This document shows, in pieces, positions 52,712 through 64,000 of a DNA stretch of 64,000 nt (position 1 is its first letter; every line of letters begins with the position of its first letter). Made by a program: the position numbers and the translations under genes. Source of the DNA: Streptomyces qinglanensis (lineage in GTDB: Bacteria > Actinomycetota > Actinomycetes > Streptomycetales > Streptomycetaceae); assembly GCF_900111245.1 (NCBI RefSeq), contig NZ_FOGO01000003.1:62001-126000 (forward strand), given 5' to 3'. The notes under the pieces were generated by a model. It was not told the origin of the DNA, did no database searches, and saw nothing but the letters and a program-made list of their open reading frames with translations.

Positions 52712-53521
52712 TCAGCCCTTCTCGGTCTCGAAGGTGCGCAGCACATCGGCCGCGACGCTCACGGCGATCGTCGCGGGGGCCTTGCCGGTGATGTCGGCCA
52801 GCCCGATCGGAGTCTTGATCCGGTCGATGGCCGCGTCGTCGTGGCCGCCCTCGGTGGCCAGGCGCTTGCGGAAGCGCGCCCACTTGGCCGCCGACCCGAT
52901 CAGCCCGATGGATCCCAGATGGCTCGTCCGCAGCGCCGCGTCGCACAGCGCGGCGTCCTCGGCGTGATCATGGGTCATGATCAGCACGTGGGTGCCGTGC
53001 GGCAACTCCGCCAGCACCTCCTCGGGGAGCAGCGGCGTGTGGTGCACGTGCACCTGCGCCACCGCGTCGGCCAGCACGCTCAGCCGCTCCTCGGTGAGGA
53101 TCTCGGAGCGGCTGTCGACCAGGTGCAGGTCCAGGTCCTGACGCGCCAGGATGCGGGCCAGTTCCAGCCCGACGTGCCCGACGCCGAAGACCGCCACCGC
53201 ACGGACCACCGGAAGCGGCTCCAGCAGCACCGAGACCGTGCCTCCGCAGCACTGCACGCCGTGCTCGTTGGTCACCTTGTCGTTCAGGGCGAAATCCATC
53301 AGCTCCGGCTCCGGCTCGGACGCGGCGATCAGCTCCCGGGCCCGGTCGATCGCGACGGCTTCCACGTTGCCGCCACCGATCGACCCCCAGGTCCCGTTCC
53401 TTCCCACGACGAGTTTGGCGCCGGCGTCGCGCGGCGCATGGCCGCGCGCGGCCGCGACGGTCACCAGCACGCCGGGCTCCCGGCGTGCCCGCAACCGCGC
53501 GACCGCGGCGATCCACGTCAT
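52712..53521 (-). CDS. xdhC: XdhC, molybdenum cofactor insertion/maturation factor
   Basis: 269 aa from an ATG two bases after the xdhB stop; a GTG at 53530 overlapping that stop is an alternative. VTVAAARGHAPRDAGAKLVV, GSIGGGNVEA, QCCGGTVSVLLEPLP and AVFGVGHVGLELARILARQD are XdhC/CoxI blocks. The protein sulfurates and delivers the Mo cofactor to the XdhB subunit. Last gene of the xdhABC operon. Confidence 0.9.
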   Translation of the reverse strand: MTWIAAVARLRARREPGVLVTVAAARGHAPRDAGAKLVVGRNGTWGSIGGGNVEAVAIDRARELIAASEPEPELMDFALNDKVTNEHGVQCCGGTVSVLLEPLPVVRAVAVFGVGHVGLELARILARQDLDLHLVDSRSEILTEERLSVLADAVAQVHVHHTPLLPEEVLAELPHGTHVLIMTHDHAEDAALCDAALRTSHLGSIGLIGSAAKWARFRKRLATEGGHDDAAIDRIKTPIGLADITGKAPATIAVSVAADVLRTFETEKG

Positions 53522-53522
53522 G

Positions 53523-55933
<2,411 letters not shown>

Positions 55934-55937
<4 letters not shown>

Positions 55938-57418
55938 GACGGCACCGCCTCGGTGGTTTGCGCGTACAGCTTCAGCAGGCTCTGCCCGAGCATCGCCGAA
56001 CGGTAGTCGGCGCTGGCCCGGTGATCGTTCATCGGCGTGCCCTGGGCGCGCAGGATCTCGGCCGCGGCCTCGACGGTTGCGGCCGTCCACGGCTCGCCCT
56101 CCAGGGCCGCTTCGACGGCGCGGGCACGGACCGGGGTGGCGGCCACGCCGCCCAGGCCGATGCGTGCCGTGCGGACGACTCCGTCCGCGACGTCGAGCGC
56201 GAAGGCGACCGCCACGCTGGAGATGTCGTCGAAGCGCCGCTTGGCGATCTTGTGGAAGCCCACGAGCGGCGACAGCGGGAGCGGGATGCGCACGGCGCGG
56301 ATGAGTTCGCCGGGACGGCGCACGCTCTGCCGGTAGCCGGTGAAGTAGTCCGCCAGCGGCACCTCGCGCTCACCGTCGGCGTCCGCGAGCACCAGCGAGG
56401 CGTCCAGCGCGAGCAGCACGGGCGGGCTGTCCCCGATGGGCGAGCCGGTGCCCAGGTTGCCGCCGAGCGTGGCGCCGTTGCGGATGAGCCGGGAGGCGAA
56501 CTGCGGGAACAGTTCCGCCAGCAGCGGCACCGCGCCGTCCAGGCGGCGTTCGATCTCGCTGAGCGTCAGGGCCGCCCCGATCTCGACGGTGTCGGATCCC
56601 ACGTGCAGCTCGCGCAGTTCCGGGAGCCGGTCGACGGCGACGACGCAGTCGGCGCGACGGGAGCGGATATTGACCTCCACCCCCCAGTCGGTGGAGCCGG
56701 CGACGACCACCGCGTCGGGCCGCTCGCGCAGCAACTGCACTGTTTCGGCCAGGGTGTTCTTGCGCAGCAGCACCGCATCGCCCTGGGCGTACTCGGTGGC
56801 GACCGGCGCGGGCGCCGGCTGCTCGCGCCGCTGCGCCAGCGGGTCCTCGGCGGCTGGTGTGCCGACGGCGAACGCGGCGTCGCGGATCGGGCGGTATCCG
56901 GTGCAGCGGCACAGGTTGCCGCTCAGCGCGTGCAGGTCGAAGCCGTTCGGGCCGTGCTCGGCGTCGGCCGGAGCGTGCCCGGCGTCGCCGCCCCCGGCCG
57001 GCTCGGCGTGCGCGCAGCGGTCCGGCCGGTAGTACTCGGCGGCCATGCTGCAGACGAATCCCGGTGTGCAGTAACCGCATTGGGAACCGCCACGGACTGC
57101 CATCTCCTCCTGCACGGGGTGCAGGGCGGGCGGCGTGCCGGGCTCACCGGCGGTGGCGAGACCTTCCGAGGTGACGATCTCCTGACCGTCGAGCGAGGCT
57201 GCCGGTACCAGGCAGGCGTTGACCGCCACCCAGTCGGTGGGCTTGTCCACCCCGGCCCGGGCGACCAGGACCGAGCAGGCGCCGCATTCGCCCTCGGCAC
57301 AGCCCTCCTTGGTGCCGGTGAGACCGCGCTCGCGGAGGAAGTCCAGCACCGTGGTGTGGGGCGATGCCGGTGCGATGGGGGTTTCTTTCCCGTTGACCGT
57401 GATCCGTGCCGCTACCAT
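55934..57418 (-). CDS. xdhA: Xanthine dehydrogenase, FeS/FAD subunit
   Basis: 494 aa; ATG with GGAGG six bases upstream. The plant-type [2Fe-2S] domain has GCAEGECGACSVLV; the second cluster is in CGYCTPGFVCSMAAEYY and NLCRCTGYRPIRDA. From about residue 200 the FAD-binding domain follows (VVVAGSTDWGVEVN, GNLGTGSPIGDSPPVLLALD). First gene of the operon; a leader peptide and hairpin lie upstream. Confidence 0.93.
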
Positions 57419-57571
57419 GACATGCCTCCGTTCCGGGCCGGGGCAGGTCGGTTCATCATGTTCGCCAATTTCAGGCAGCTTTCTGTGTTCGGATACGCAG
57501 CATAAAAGGAGCGAGCGCACATCGGCACGCGTCGGCGGCGTGCCGGAAAATGGTGGAGGAGAATCCGAAAT

Positions 57572-57589
57572 CGTGCCACGAGGGGCACG
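57572..57589 (-). promoter_or_regulatory. Hairpin between leader peptide and xdhA
   Basis: CGTGCC, 6-nt loop, GGCACG, 16 bp after the leader stop and ~150 bp before xdhA. Could take part in attenuation with the leader peptide. Confidence 0.4.
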
Positions 57590-57604
57590 TCAGAACGGCG
57601 TTTG

Positions 57605-57682
57605 TCAGCAGCCGTGCGCGACCCGGCCCGGCACCCAGACAGTGCGGCGGGCGAGGCGGCTCAGATCGGAGTAGATACGCAT
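57605..57682 (-). CDS. 25-aa leader peptide upstream of xdhABC
   Basis: ATG with a perfect AAAGGAGG ten bases upstream, better than the ribosome sites of most genes in the window. The peptide starts MRIYSDL, has a single Trp, and ends HGC-stop. It is followed by 186 nt with a hairpin before xdhA. Short uORFs with terminal Cys codons act as attenuation leaders in Actinobacteria. A cis-acting role is inferred from position. Confidence 0.6.
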   Translation of the reverse strand: MRIYSDLSRLARRTVWVPGRVAHGC

Positions 57683-57745
57683 CTTCGGGCCGCCTCCTTT
57701 CGGTGTCATGAATCCACTTCGAGCGTAAATTAGTGGCTGCGGCCA

Positions 57746-58042
57746 CCGGGGTCAAGGGGTGCCGGAGCCGCCGTCGTCCTGCGGGGCCCGGCGCCCGGCT
57801 GCCCGCGGCGGGCCCGCCCCGGCGCCGCGGCCGGCGCGGGAACGGGCCGGACTGCGGTAACCGGGCGGACGGGCCGGCTGCGGAAACGGGGCCGGACGGG
57901 CCGGGCTCTCAGCCGCGGTGGGACGGCACCGGGGCGGCGTGACGGGCTCCTCGCGCGCGCCGCATGGGGTCCCGGTCGCAGGGCCCGGGGCGTTCCGCGG
58001 CGCGGATGTGCGGTCGGCGCTCCGACAGGGCACGCTACGCAG
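57746..58042. other. GC-rich intergenic region between divergent xdh and channel genes
   Basis: Contains two imperfect copies of a ~22-bp sequence (ACGGGCCGGACTGCGGTAAC at 57843 and ACGGGCCGGCTGCGGAAACG at 57870). Promoters of both units should lie here. No gene seen. Confidence 0.4.
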
Positions 58043-59977
58043 GTGCCCACACTGCCCGATCAGTTCGACCCGGACCGCTTCGCCGGACACATGATCGTCT
58101 GCGGCGACGACGCGCTGGCGCATCGCCTGGCGACCGAGCTGCGCGACGTCTACCGAGCCCGCGTCACTCTCGTCCTCCCCGGCAGCGCGCCCGCCGGACC
58201 TCCGCGCCTCTCCGCTCCCCGTCAGGGCCGGGCCGCCGCGCTGCTGGGACGGGTCTCGGCGGCCGTCACCGGCGGGCCGCCCGCGCCCGGGGCGGATCCG
58301 CACCGGCTGGAGGCCGACGCGCTCACCGAGGAAGTGCTGGAGTCGGCAGGTGTGGCCGGGGCCGACGCGCTGGCCCTGGTCCACGACGACGACGAGACGA
58401 ACATCCACGCCGCACTGGCCGCCCGCAGGCTCAATCCGGGGCTGCGGCTGGTGATCCGGCTCTACAACCGCAGGCTCGGCCAGCACTTGGAGCAGCTCCT
58501 CGACCAAGCAGCTCTGGTGGCCCTGCCGGACCTGGACGCCGCCACCGCCGACGCGTCCACCACTGTGCTCTCCGACGCCGACACCGCCGCTCCGGCCCTG
58601 GCGGCCACGGCGATCGCCGGCACCAGCAAGATCGTCCACGCCGACGGGCTGCTGTTGCGGGCGGCGGAGCGCACTCCGTCCGGCGGCGGGGGCACCGACC
58701 CGGGGCTGTGCACGCTCGCCCTGCTCTCGGCGACGGTCAACGACCCGGGAGGCGAAGAGGGCTCCGACAGCAGCGGGACGGCCGGTCCGCAGTTGCTTCC
58801 CACCCCGCAGGCGGTCTCCGCCGCCACCGGTCGCGGCACGATCGTCCTCGAAGCCGTCGCCCGGAACCGTCCCGCACCGCTGTCCGGACGCCCGGCCGGG
58901 CGGGGCCGGCCGCTCTCGGAGTTCTTCTCCCGCCGGTTGCGCTGGTCCGTCGCCGTCACCGGGCTGGCCGTGTGCGCCCTCGCTCTCGTCTCCTGGCTGA
59001 TCACCGGCGGCCATCTGCTCCACGCCGCCTACGTCACGCTGCTCGACCTGTTCGCCATCAACGACCCCGCACTGGACGAGAGCGCCGGGCGGCAGGTGCT
59101 GCAGCTCCTGACCGGACTCGTGGGCCTCGCCCTGCTGCCGCTCCTGGTCGCGGGCGCGCTGGAGGCACTGGGAGCGTTCCGCAGCGCCTCCGCCCTGCGC
59201 CGCCCGCCCCGCGGGCTGTCCGGACACGTCGTGCTGCTCGGGCTCGGCAAGGTCGGTACGCGGGTGCTGGCCCAGTTGCGCGATCTCGACATCCCCGTCG
59301 TCTGCGTGGAGGAGAGCCTGGAGGCGCGCGGGGTGGCCCTGGCCCGGCGCCTGCGGGTGCCGACCGTGATCGGCGACGTCACCCAGGACGGCGTCCTGGA
59401 AGCGGCCAAGACCCATCGGGCCCACTCTCTGCTCGCCCTCACCAGCTCCGACACCACCAACCTGGAGGCCGCCCTGTACGCCCGTACGGTCAAGGCGGAC
59501 CTGCGGGTGGCACTGCGGCTGTACGACGACGACTTCGCGGCCGCCGTGTTCCGGACCCTGCGGGCCACCCACCCGCACGCGCTCACCCGCAGCCGCAGCG
59601 TCTCGCACCTGGCTGCTCCCGCTTTCGCCGGAGCGATGATGGGCCGGCAGATCCTCGGCGCGATACCGGTGGAGCGCAGGGTGCTGGTCTTCGCCGCGCT
59701 GACGGTCGCGGGCCATCCGCAGTTGGAGGGCCGCACCGTCGCAGCGGCCTTCCGGCCGGGCGCCTGGCGGATCCTCGCCCTGGACACCACGGAACCGGCC
59801 GAGCGGCGTGCCGATCTCGGCGTACCGCGTCCGGCCGACGGGGAGCAGCGCACCACCGGCCTGGTCTGGGACCTTCAGCCGGACTACGTCCTGCGGCCCG
59901 AGGACCGTGTCGTGCTGGCCGCGACCCGGCAGGGCCTGGCCGAGCTCCAGCCCCAGCCGCCGGCCGCCGTGCCCTGA
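58043..59977 (+). CDS. Potassium-channel-like protein with two RCK/TrkA-N domains
   Basis: 644 aa from GTG. Residues ~15-210 form a first nucleotide-binding TrkA-N-like domain (HMIVCGDDALAHRLATEL). A membrane part follows at ~310-375 with two helices (LRWSVAVTGLAVCALALVSW, LLTGLVGLALLPLLVAGALE). A second Rossmann domain starts with VVLLGLGKVGTRVLAQLRDL (~393 on) and has DDDFAAAVFRTLR. The layout is that of two-RCK potassium channels or TrkA-type transporters, but a GYGD selectivity filter is not visible (the pore loop reads LLDLFAINDP), so ion conduction is uncertain. Confidence 0.75.
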   Translation: MPTLPDQFDPDRFAGHMIVCGDDALAHRLATELRDVYRARVTLVLPGSAPAGPPRLSAPRQGRAAALLGRVSAAVTGGPPAPGADPHRLEADALTEEVLESAGVAGADALALVHDDDETNIHAALAARRLNPGLRLVIRLYNRRLGQHLEQLLDQAALVALPDLDAATADASTTVLSDADTAAPALAATAIAGTSKIVHADGLLLRAAERTPSGGGGTDPGLCTLALLSATVNDPGGEEGSDSSGTAGPQLLPTPQAVSAATGRGTIVLEAVARNRPAPLSGRPAGRGRPLSEFFSRRLRWSVAVTGLAVCALALVSWLITGGHLLHAAYVTLLDLFAINDPALDESAGRQVLQLLTGLVGLALLPLLVAGALEALGAFRSASALRRPPRGLSGHVVLLGLGKVGTRVLAQLRDLDIPVVCVEESLEARGVALARRLRVPTVIGDVTQDGVLEAAKTHRAHSLLALTSSDTTNLEAALYARTVKADLRVALRLYDDDFAAAVFRTLRATHPHALTRSRSVSHLAAPAFAGAMMGRQILGAIPVERRVLVFAALTVAGHPQLEGRTVAAAFRPGAWRILALDTTEPAERRADLGVPRPADGEQRTTGLVWDLQPDYVLRPEDRVVLAATRQGLAELQPQPPAAVP

Positions 59978-59995
59978 ACCGCACCGAGCCGTCCG

Positions 59996-60044
59996 GGGCC
60001 GGTACGCCGCCGCCACCGGGCCGGTGCGGGCGGCGTACCGGCCC
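59996..60044 (+). terminator. Large hairpin after the channel-like gene
   Basis: GGGCCGGTACGCCGCC, 17-nt loop, GGCGGCGTACCGGCCC: 16-bp perfect arms 18 bp after the stop at 59977. The loop itself can pair (CACCGGGCCGGTG). A strong factor-independent type terminator without T-run. Confidence 0.7.
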
Positions 60045-60095
60045 GGTGGCGGGGCTGGCAGGATACGAGCCGGATCCGAACGGAAGGCATTGGTC

Positions 60096-60773
60096 ATGGC
60101 GATCATCCATCACACCACGTTGAGCCCGACCAAGCTGGAGCTGCTCACCCGGTGGCTCCCCTCCCGGCCGTGGTATCGCGCAGGTGGGGCGGCGGGCGGG
60201 GAGCAGCCCGTTCTCGTCAAGGCCGGGGGCTTCCGGCTGGAGGACCCTTCCGGCGAGGTGGGCATCGAGTTCCTGGCGGTCACCGACAGTGCCGCGGGTG
60301 AACCGGTCACCTATCAGACGCCGATGACCTATCGGGCCGCCCCGCTCGCCGGTGCGGAGGAGGCCCTCATCGGCACGCTGGAGCACGGAGTGCTGGGCAA
60401 GCGCTGGGTCTACGACGCCACCGGTGACCCGGTGGCGGTGGCGCAGCTGTACGCGCTGCTCACCGGGCGGGCCGAGGCCCAGGCCCAGGGCGTGAGCGAC
60501 ACCCCGGACCCCACGGTCGACGTGCGTACGGCCACCGATGTGCCCCTCGACGACGCCGGTGCGGGAGGGGTGCACCACGGGACGCGCTCCACCGACGTCG
60601 ATCTCGTCCTCCCCGTCGAGGGCCTGCTGTGGCTGCGGTTCCTGCGCACACCGCGGGCCCACGACGTGCCGGAGACGACCGACTCCGCCGCTCATGTCAC
60701 CGTCGGGTGGACCGCGCCCGACGGCGAGCGGCGGCGCGGGCTGTGGTGCGCGCTGATGGACTCCCGCGAGTGA
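60096..60773 (+). CDS. Maltokinase N-terminal cap-like protein
   Basis: 225 aa; ATG with GGAAGG nine bases upstream. LELLTRWLPSRPWYRAGGAA, GGFRLEDPSGEVGIEFLAV, PVTYQTPMTYRAAPLAGAEE and GTLEHGVLGKRWVYDATGDP are the cap-domain blocks found at the N-terminus of maltokinases, here as a stand-alone protein without a kinase domain. Function unproven; not a full Mak. Confidence 0.75.
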   Translation: MAIIHHTTLSPTKLELLTRWLPSRPWYRAGGAAGGEQPVLVKAGGFRLEDPSGEVGIEFLAVTDSAAGEPVTYQTPMTYRAAPLAGAEEALIGTLEHGVLGKRWVYDATGDPVAVAQLYALLTGRAEAQAQGVSDTPDPTVDVRTATDVPLDDAGAGGVHHGTRSTDVDLVLPVEGLLWLRFLRTPRAHDVPETTDSAAHVTVGWTAPDGERRRGLWCALMDSRE

Positions 60774-61770
60774 GTCCTTCCGGCCGGCGGTCCGCGGGCT
60801 CGCCGCCGATGCGTCCCACGGCCACTGGTCCGCGGACCGGAGCGAGGACCCCATGACTGATTCCCATCGGTGCACGCCACCTCTGAGGTGGCTCCGATGT
60901 CGTCTCCTTCCTCCACGAAGCGAACCGTCGCCGCCGTGCGCGCCGCCCCGGTGTTCCTGGACACGAGGCGACCGCCGACAAGGGCATCGGCTTCATACGC
61001 CCTGCTGATGGCCCACGCGCCCACGGCTCAGGCATGCGTGAGCTCTGCGGGCAGCCCGGTGGGCGAGACGTGCCTCCAGGGGTGGGAGTCCGCCCTCGGA
61101 CCGCAGATGCGCATCGCCGCGGGTGGCGGCCGGTCCGCCGGGGTCCACCCCTTCGACCAGTACCTCGCCGGCCCGCACACCGGCGCTGACGAGAGGGAAT
61201 GAGTCCGAGCGCGGGGTCCTGACCCGTCGGCCCGGTCGGCTGCGGGACCGGCCGTCCTCGTCCGTGCCATCGCGTTCCGGGCCCGTCGGGAGACCTTCAG
61301 CGCACGCATCTCCCCGCCCGGTCGGCTGCCGGCGTCTCCGGAGCTGTCGGACTCCTGCCCCGGTTCCCGCGTCGCTCCCTCGCGACCTTGGCCACCCGGG
61401 GGAGGTCGTCACTCCCCGTGCACACTGACGCATGCCGACGTGGCGTCGGCCGATGCTCCGGCCGTGAAGATTCTCTCTCCTGGCGCCCGCACCGGCCCCG
61501 GACCGCCGAACTCCACGTAGCCTCTCCGGTCGGGCAGGGATGCGGCGGTCATCCCCCGCAGCCCGCCGGTCACAGTCCGTACACGGGCATCGCACTTCAG
61601 CCGCTGCGGGAGCGCGCACGGGAGCCCGTTCCCGGCACGGGCTCCCGCGCCCCGGACAGCGGGCCGTCGGCACGGACACGCCCCCGGCACTCCGACTGCG
61701 GAGTCGGCCCCCATCTCACCGAGCACGCCAGGTCTCGACCCGGACCACGCAACGAAACGGGAAGAACCGT
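60774..61770. other. 1-kb gene-poor stretch
   Basis: No frame with a recognisable domain and ribosome site. A 10-bp-arm hairpin lies at 61620-61646. Frames at 60870-61202 (+) and 60697-61035 (-) are the longest but not convincing. Confidence 0.4.
61620..61646. terminator. Hairpin upstream of the beta-lactamase-like gene
   Basis: GGGAGCCCGT, TCCCGGC, ACGGGCTCCC: perfect 10-bp arms, 124 bp before the ATG. May end transcription from upstream or lie in the leader. Confidence 0.45.
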
Positions 61771-62781
61771 ATGAGGAAGAGCGGAAAATCGTCTGCGCTG
61801 CGCCCGGCCCGCCCGGATCCGGCCTCCGCCGGCACTGCGGGAGGCCGGGCGCCGCGCGCCGCGCACGAGCCGCACCGCACCGGCGAGCGGCGCCGCGCGC
61901 GTCGGACCCTGGGCCTGGTGGCGGCTGTCCTGGTCTGCGGAACGGCCGCCGGAGTGTCTGCCGCGGCGGACAGCGCAGGGGCCCCCGTCGCAGCCGACAG
62001 CGCCGCGCAGACCACGGCCCGCGCGCGGGTGGGCAGCTCCGACGTGGTGTGCAGATCGCACGACCGTGCTCTGGCGCACAAGCTCTCCGGAGCAGTCGCC
62101 GCCGCTCTCCGCCCGCGCCACAGCACGACGGCGGTCGCGCTGTACGACCGCGCGTCCGGCACCTCGTGTGCATTCCGCGCGAGCGCCGCGTACGACTCGG
62201 CGAGCGTCGTGAAGGCCACCTTGCTCGGCGCGCTGCTGCGACAGGCCGAGGAAGACCACCGCACGCTCACTCCGCAGGAGAAGAAGCGCGCCACCGCCAT
62301 GATCACCACTTCGGACAACGACGCCACGAGCGCGCTGTGGAGCCAGGTCGGGCGCGGTGGCGTGCAGCACTTCCTGGATCTGGCCGGTATGCAGGACACC
62401 GAGCCGGGCCCTCGGGGCAGCTGGGGGCTCACCCAGGTCACGGCCCGGGACGAGGTGAAGCTGCTCGAGTTGCTCACCTCACGCAACCGGGTGCTGGATG
62501 CCGGATCCCGTGCGTACGCGCTCGACCTCATGGGCGAGGTCGTTCCCGGTCAGCGTTGGGGCACTCCCGCCGGGGCGCCGGAGGACGCCAGGGTGCAGGT
62601 CAAGAACGGGTGGCTGCCGCGTGCCACCCACGGTTGGCGCATCAACAGTGTCGGCGCCTTCACCGACGGCGGCCACGACTACGGAGTCGCCGTGCTGTCC
62701 CAGGACAACAGGACGATGGCCGAGGGCGTCGACACCGTCGAGGCCGCGTCCCGCGCGATCCACCGGGGGCTGGCCCGCTGA
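61771..62781 (+). CDS. Class A beta-lactamase-like serine hydrolase, exported
   Basis: 336 aa; ATG with GGGAAG upstream. Residues ~40-65 look like a signal/anchor with an Arg-rich run (ERRRARRTLGLVAAVLVCGT). Catalytic motifs: Ser145-Val-Val-Lys148 (SxxK), TSDNDA (SDN loop) and VKNGW (KTG-like). The family inactivates beta-lactams outside the membrane; divergent members are D,D-peptidase-like. No Omega-loop ExxxN motif was verified, so activity on antibiotics is open. Confidence 0.82.
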   Translation: MRKSGKSSALRPARPDPASAGTAGGRAPRAAHEPHRTGERRRARRTLGLVAAVLVCGTAAGVSAAADSAGAPVAADSAAQTTARARVGSSDVVCRSHDRALAHKLSGAVAAALRPRHSTTAVALYDRASGTSCAFRASAAYDSASVVKATLLGALLRQAEEDHRTLTPQEKKRATAMITTSDNDATSALWSQVGRGGVQHFLDLAGMQDTEPGPRGSWGLTQVTARDEVKLLELLTSRNRVLDAGSRAYALDLMGEVVPGQRWGTPAGAPEDARVQVKNGWLPRATHGWRINSVGAFTDGGHDYGVAVLSQDNRTMAEGVDTVEAASRAIHRGLAR

Positions 62782-63017
62782 GGTCCCCCGCCGCAGGCCC
62801 GGCAGCCGAGCCCGGGCCGGTGGATGGTCCGTATCTGTTCGCCGGGGGATCCCCTCGCGACAGCCTCCGGGGAACTCCGTGATCATCACCCTCGTGCCGA
62901 GGGTCTGAACGTCCGTACAAGAGTCCCGCCGACCGTCAGCACTGCACCACGATGTCGGGCAGGACGGGGGCTCTCAGGGGCCGGCCACGGGCCTGCGGAC
63001 ACCCGATGTGCGCCCAG

Positions 63018-63056
63018 CCCGCATGCCCCGGTCTCCTGGAGACCGGGGCATGCGGG
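63018..63056. terminator. Perfect hairpin between convergent genes
   Basis: CCCGCATGCCCCGGTCTCC, T, GGAGACCGGGGCATGCGGG: 19-bp arms with a single-base loop. It lies between the stops of the beta-lactamase-like gene (62781) and the permease gene (63135) and can serve both. Confidence 0.85.
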
Positions 63057-63134
63057 AGTTCCGGCGGGTGCGTCCCCGTACTCGACGGCGGAGGGCTCGC
63101 TCGTGACCGTGCCGGGCGGTTGTCCGCAGTGGGC

Positions 63135-64000
63135 CTACTCCGTGCGCAAGGCGGCAGCCGTCCGCATCCGGGCCGCCCACCGGGCCGGCAACAGCGCCCC
63201 GAGAACGGCGATGACCAGCCCGCCCAGGCACAAGAGCACCAGCTCCGGCGCCTGATACACGGCAAGCACCGTGTCCGGCAGACGCAGGCCCGCGCTGTCG
63301 CCCATCGCGGGCAGCACCCAGCCGTGCAGGGCCACCCCCAGGGGCACCCCGAGGGCGCCGCCGGCCAGGCCGGTCACGACGACCGAGGTGAGGACCATGC
63401 TGGTGGTCTGGCGCGGCGTCATGCCGAGCGCCTTGTGGATGCCCAGCTCGCGGACCCGCTCACGGGTGTCGAGGAGCACACCGCTCAGTACACCGAGCGC
63501 GGCGACCGCAACGAGCATCAGGGTCAGGAGCGTGGACAGGGAGTTGAGGGTGACGACCATCTCGCTTCCGCCCTCGGAGCCGCCCACGTCGGCGGTCAGA
63601 CCCAGCGGGCGCAGCTCCTTGTTCAGAGCGTCCGTGTAACTGCTCGCGTCCGTACCGGACGTGACCGCGATGTGGTGGGCCGTGGGCGCAAGGCCCGGCT
63701 CGGCGGACTTGAACGTCGCGGCGTCCGTGAGCACCTGCATGCCGTCGTGGCGAGGGTCGAGGATCTCGCCCACGATCCGCACGGTGACGGGCGCCCGGCG
63801 GCCTTCGAGGGTGATGACGTCGCCCACCTGCCGTCCGGTCGCGGTGAGGAACCCGGTCGGTACGACGGCCTCCCCGGGCTTGTGGAGCCAGCGTCCGGCG
63901 ACCATCGCGTACCCGGCCCACGAGGCATCACCGGTGAACGCGGTGACACGGGTCGAGCCGGACACACCGGCCACTGTCGCCGACGTGGTGGCCGTGCCGA
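63135..64000 (-). CDS. FtsX-type ABC transporter permease, 3' part
   Basis: The frame is open through the window edge at 64000, so the 5' part is missing. It shows the MacB/FtsX extracytoplasmic domain end (AVVPTGFLTATGRQVGDVIT, VRIVGEILDP) and three C-terminal helices (LLTLMLVAVAALGVLSGVLL, VREDLGIHKALGM-like ERVRELGIHKALGMTPRQT, VLAVYQAPELVLLCLGGLVI). Partner ATPase lies outside. Confidence 0.85.
   Translation of the reverse strand, partial: GTATTSATVAGVSGSTRVTAFTGDASWAGYAMVAGRWLHKPGEAVVPTGFLTATGRQVGDVITLEGRRAPVTVRIVGEILDPRHDGMQVLTDAATFKSAEPGLAPTAHHIAVTSGTDASSYTDALNKELRPLGLTADVGGSEGGSEMVVTLNSLSTLLTLMLVAVAALGVLSGVLLDTRERVRELGIHKALGMTPRQTTSMVLTSVVVTGLAGGALGVPLGVALHGWVLPAMGDSAGLRLPDTVLAVYQAPELVLLCLGGLVIAVLGALLPARWAARMRTAAALRTE

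Noticed and set aside
57843-57892. Imperfect ~22-bp direct repeats as operator pair before the channel-like gene
   Set aside because: Mismatches and unequal length make chance in GC-rich sequence more likely; mentioned only in the gap description.
60870-61202. Possible small gene (MHATSEVAPM...) in the 60.8-61.7 kb gap
   Set aside because: No ribosome site, no family resemblance; opposite frames are equally open.

Overview
The window is from a high-GC actinomycete, most probably a Streptomyces. Third codon positions are almost all G or C, GTG starts are common, AGGAGG-type ribosome sites are frequent, and typical Streptomyces families appear: SARP and ECF regulators, a kinase fused to DUF4328, a DUF5937 regulator, a SpoIIE-type phosphatase and a DUF664 DinB protein. 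Scattered truncated genes (integrase, Rhs, DUF6624, IS5-type transposase, CGNR) suggest an accessory part of the chromosome. No rRNA or tRNA gene was seen.

0-15.3 kb is the most unusual part. A broken tyrosine recombinase and one isolated type I-E-like CRISPR repeat precede a CATRA-type conflict island: a small helical protein, an NB-ARC/TPR STAND NTPase and a TPR-CHAT caspase-like protein run rightwards. Leftwards run a SARP regulator fused to a ThsA-like macro domain, a CATRA-associated small protein and a CATRA protein fused to a TIR-like NADase domain. From the same divergent promoter region a four-gene RiPP cluster runs rightwards: a 65-aa precursor ending in GYSTWGD, a strong hairpin, a putative Fe(II)/2OG oxygenase, a SPASM radical SAM cyclophane maturase and an asparagine-synthetase-like ATP-dependent ligase. 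I infer that the TIR domain makes or consumes an NAD-derived nucleotide, that the macro domain of the SARP reads it, and that this switches the RiPP cluster. This coupling is a proposal, not shown by the sequence.

15.3-24.8 kb holds remnants, then a copper locus (Met/His-rich membrane peptide, CopA P1B-1 ATPase, PCuAC-like chaperone, His-rich membrane protein, ECF sigma factor), a membrane protein and a SpoIIE-like phosphatase. 25-30.8 kb carries an orphan less GC-biased gene, a Nudix hydrolase, a TetR/SDR divergent pair with a clear operator, an HPP membrane protein and a DUF2231 protein. 31-36 kb is a second metal locus: a P1B-5 ATPase with a C-terminal hemerythrin, an ArsR sensor and a P1B-4 ATPase.

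36-50.8 kb is a mosaic of small regulator/target pairs: imine reductase with HxlR, TetR with SRPBCC, a DUF5937 regulator, a kinase-DUF4328 fusion, a rhomboid-like protein, TetR with an MFS exporter, a phytoene-desaturase-like flavoprotein and a DinB protein. 51.1-57.7 kb is a purine-catabolic locus: a guanine-deaminase-like enzyme and xdhA-xdhB-xdhC, preceded by a 25-codon leader peptide. The end holds a K+ channel-like protein with two RCK-type domains, a maltokinase-cap-like protein, a class A beta-lactamase-like protein and the 3' part of an FtsX-type ABC permease that runs off the window.
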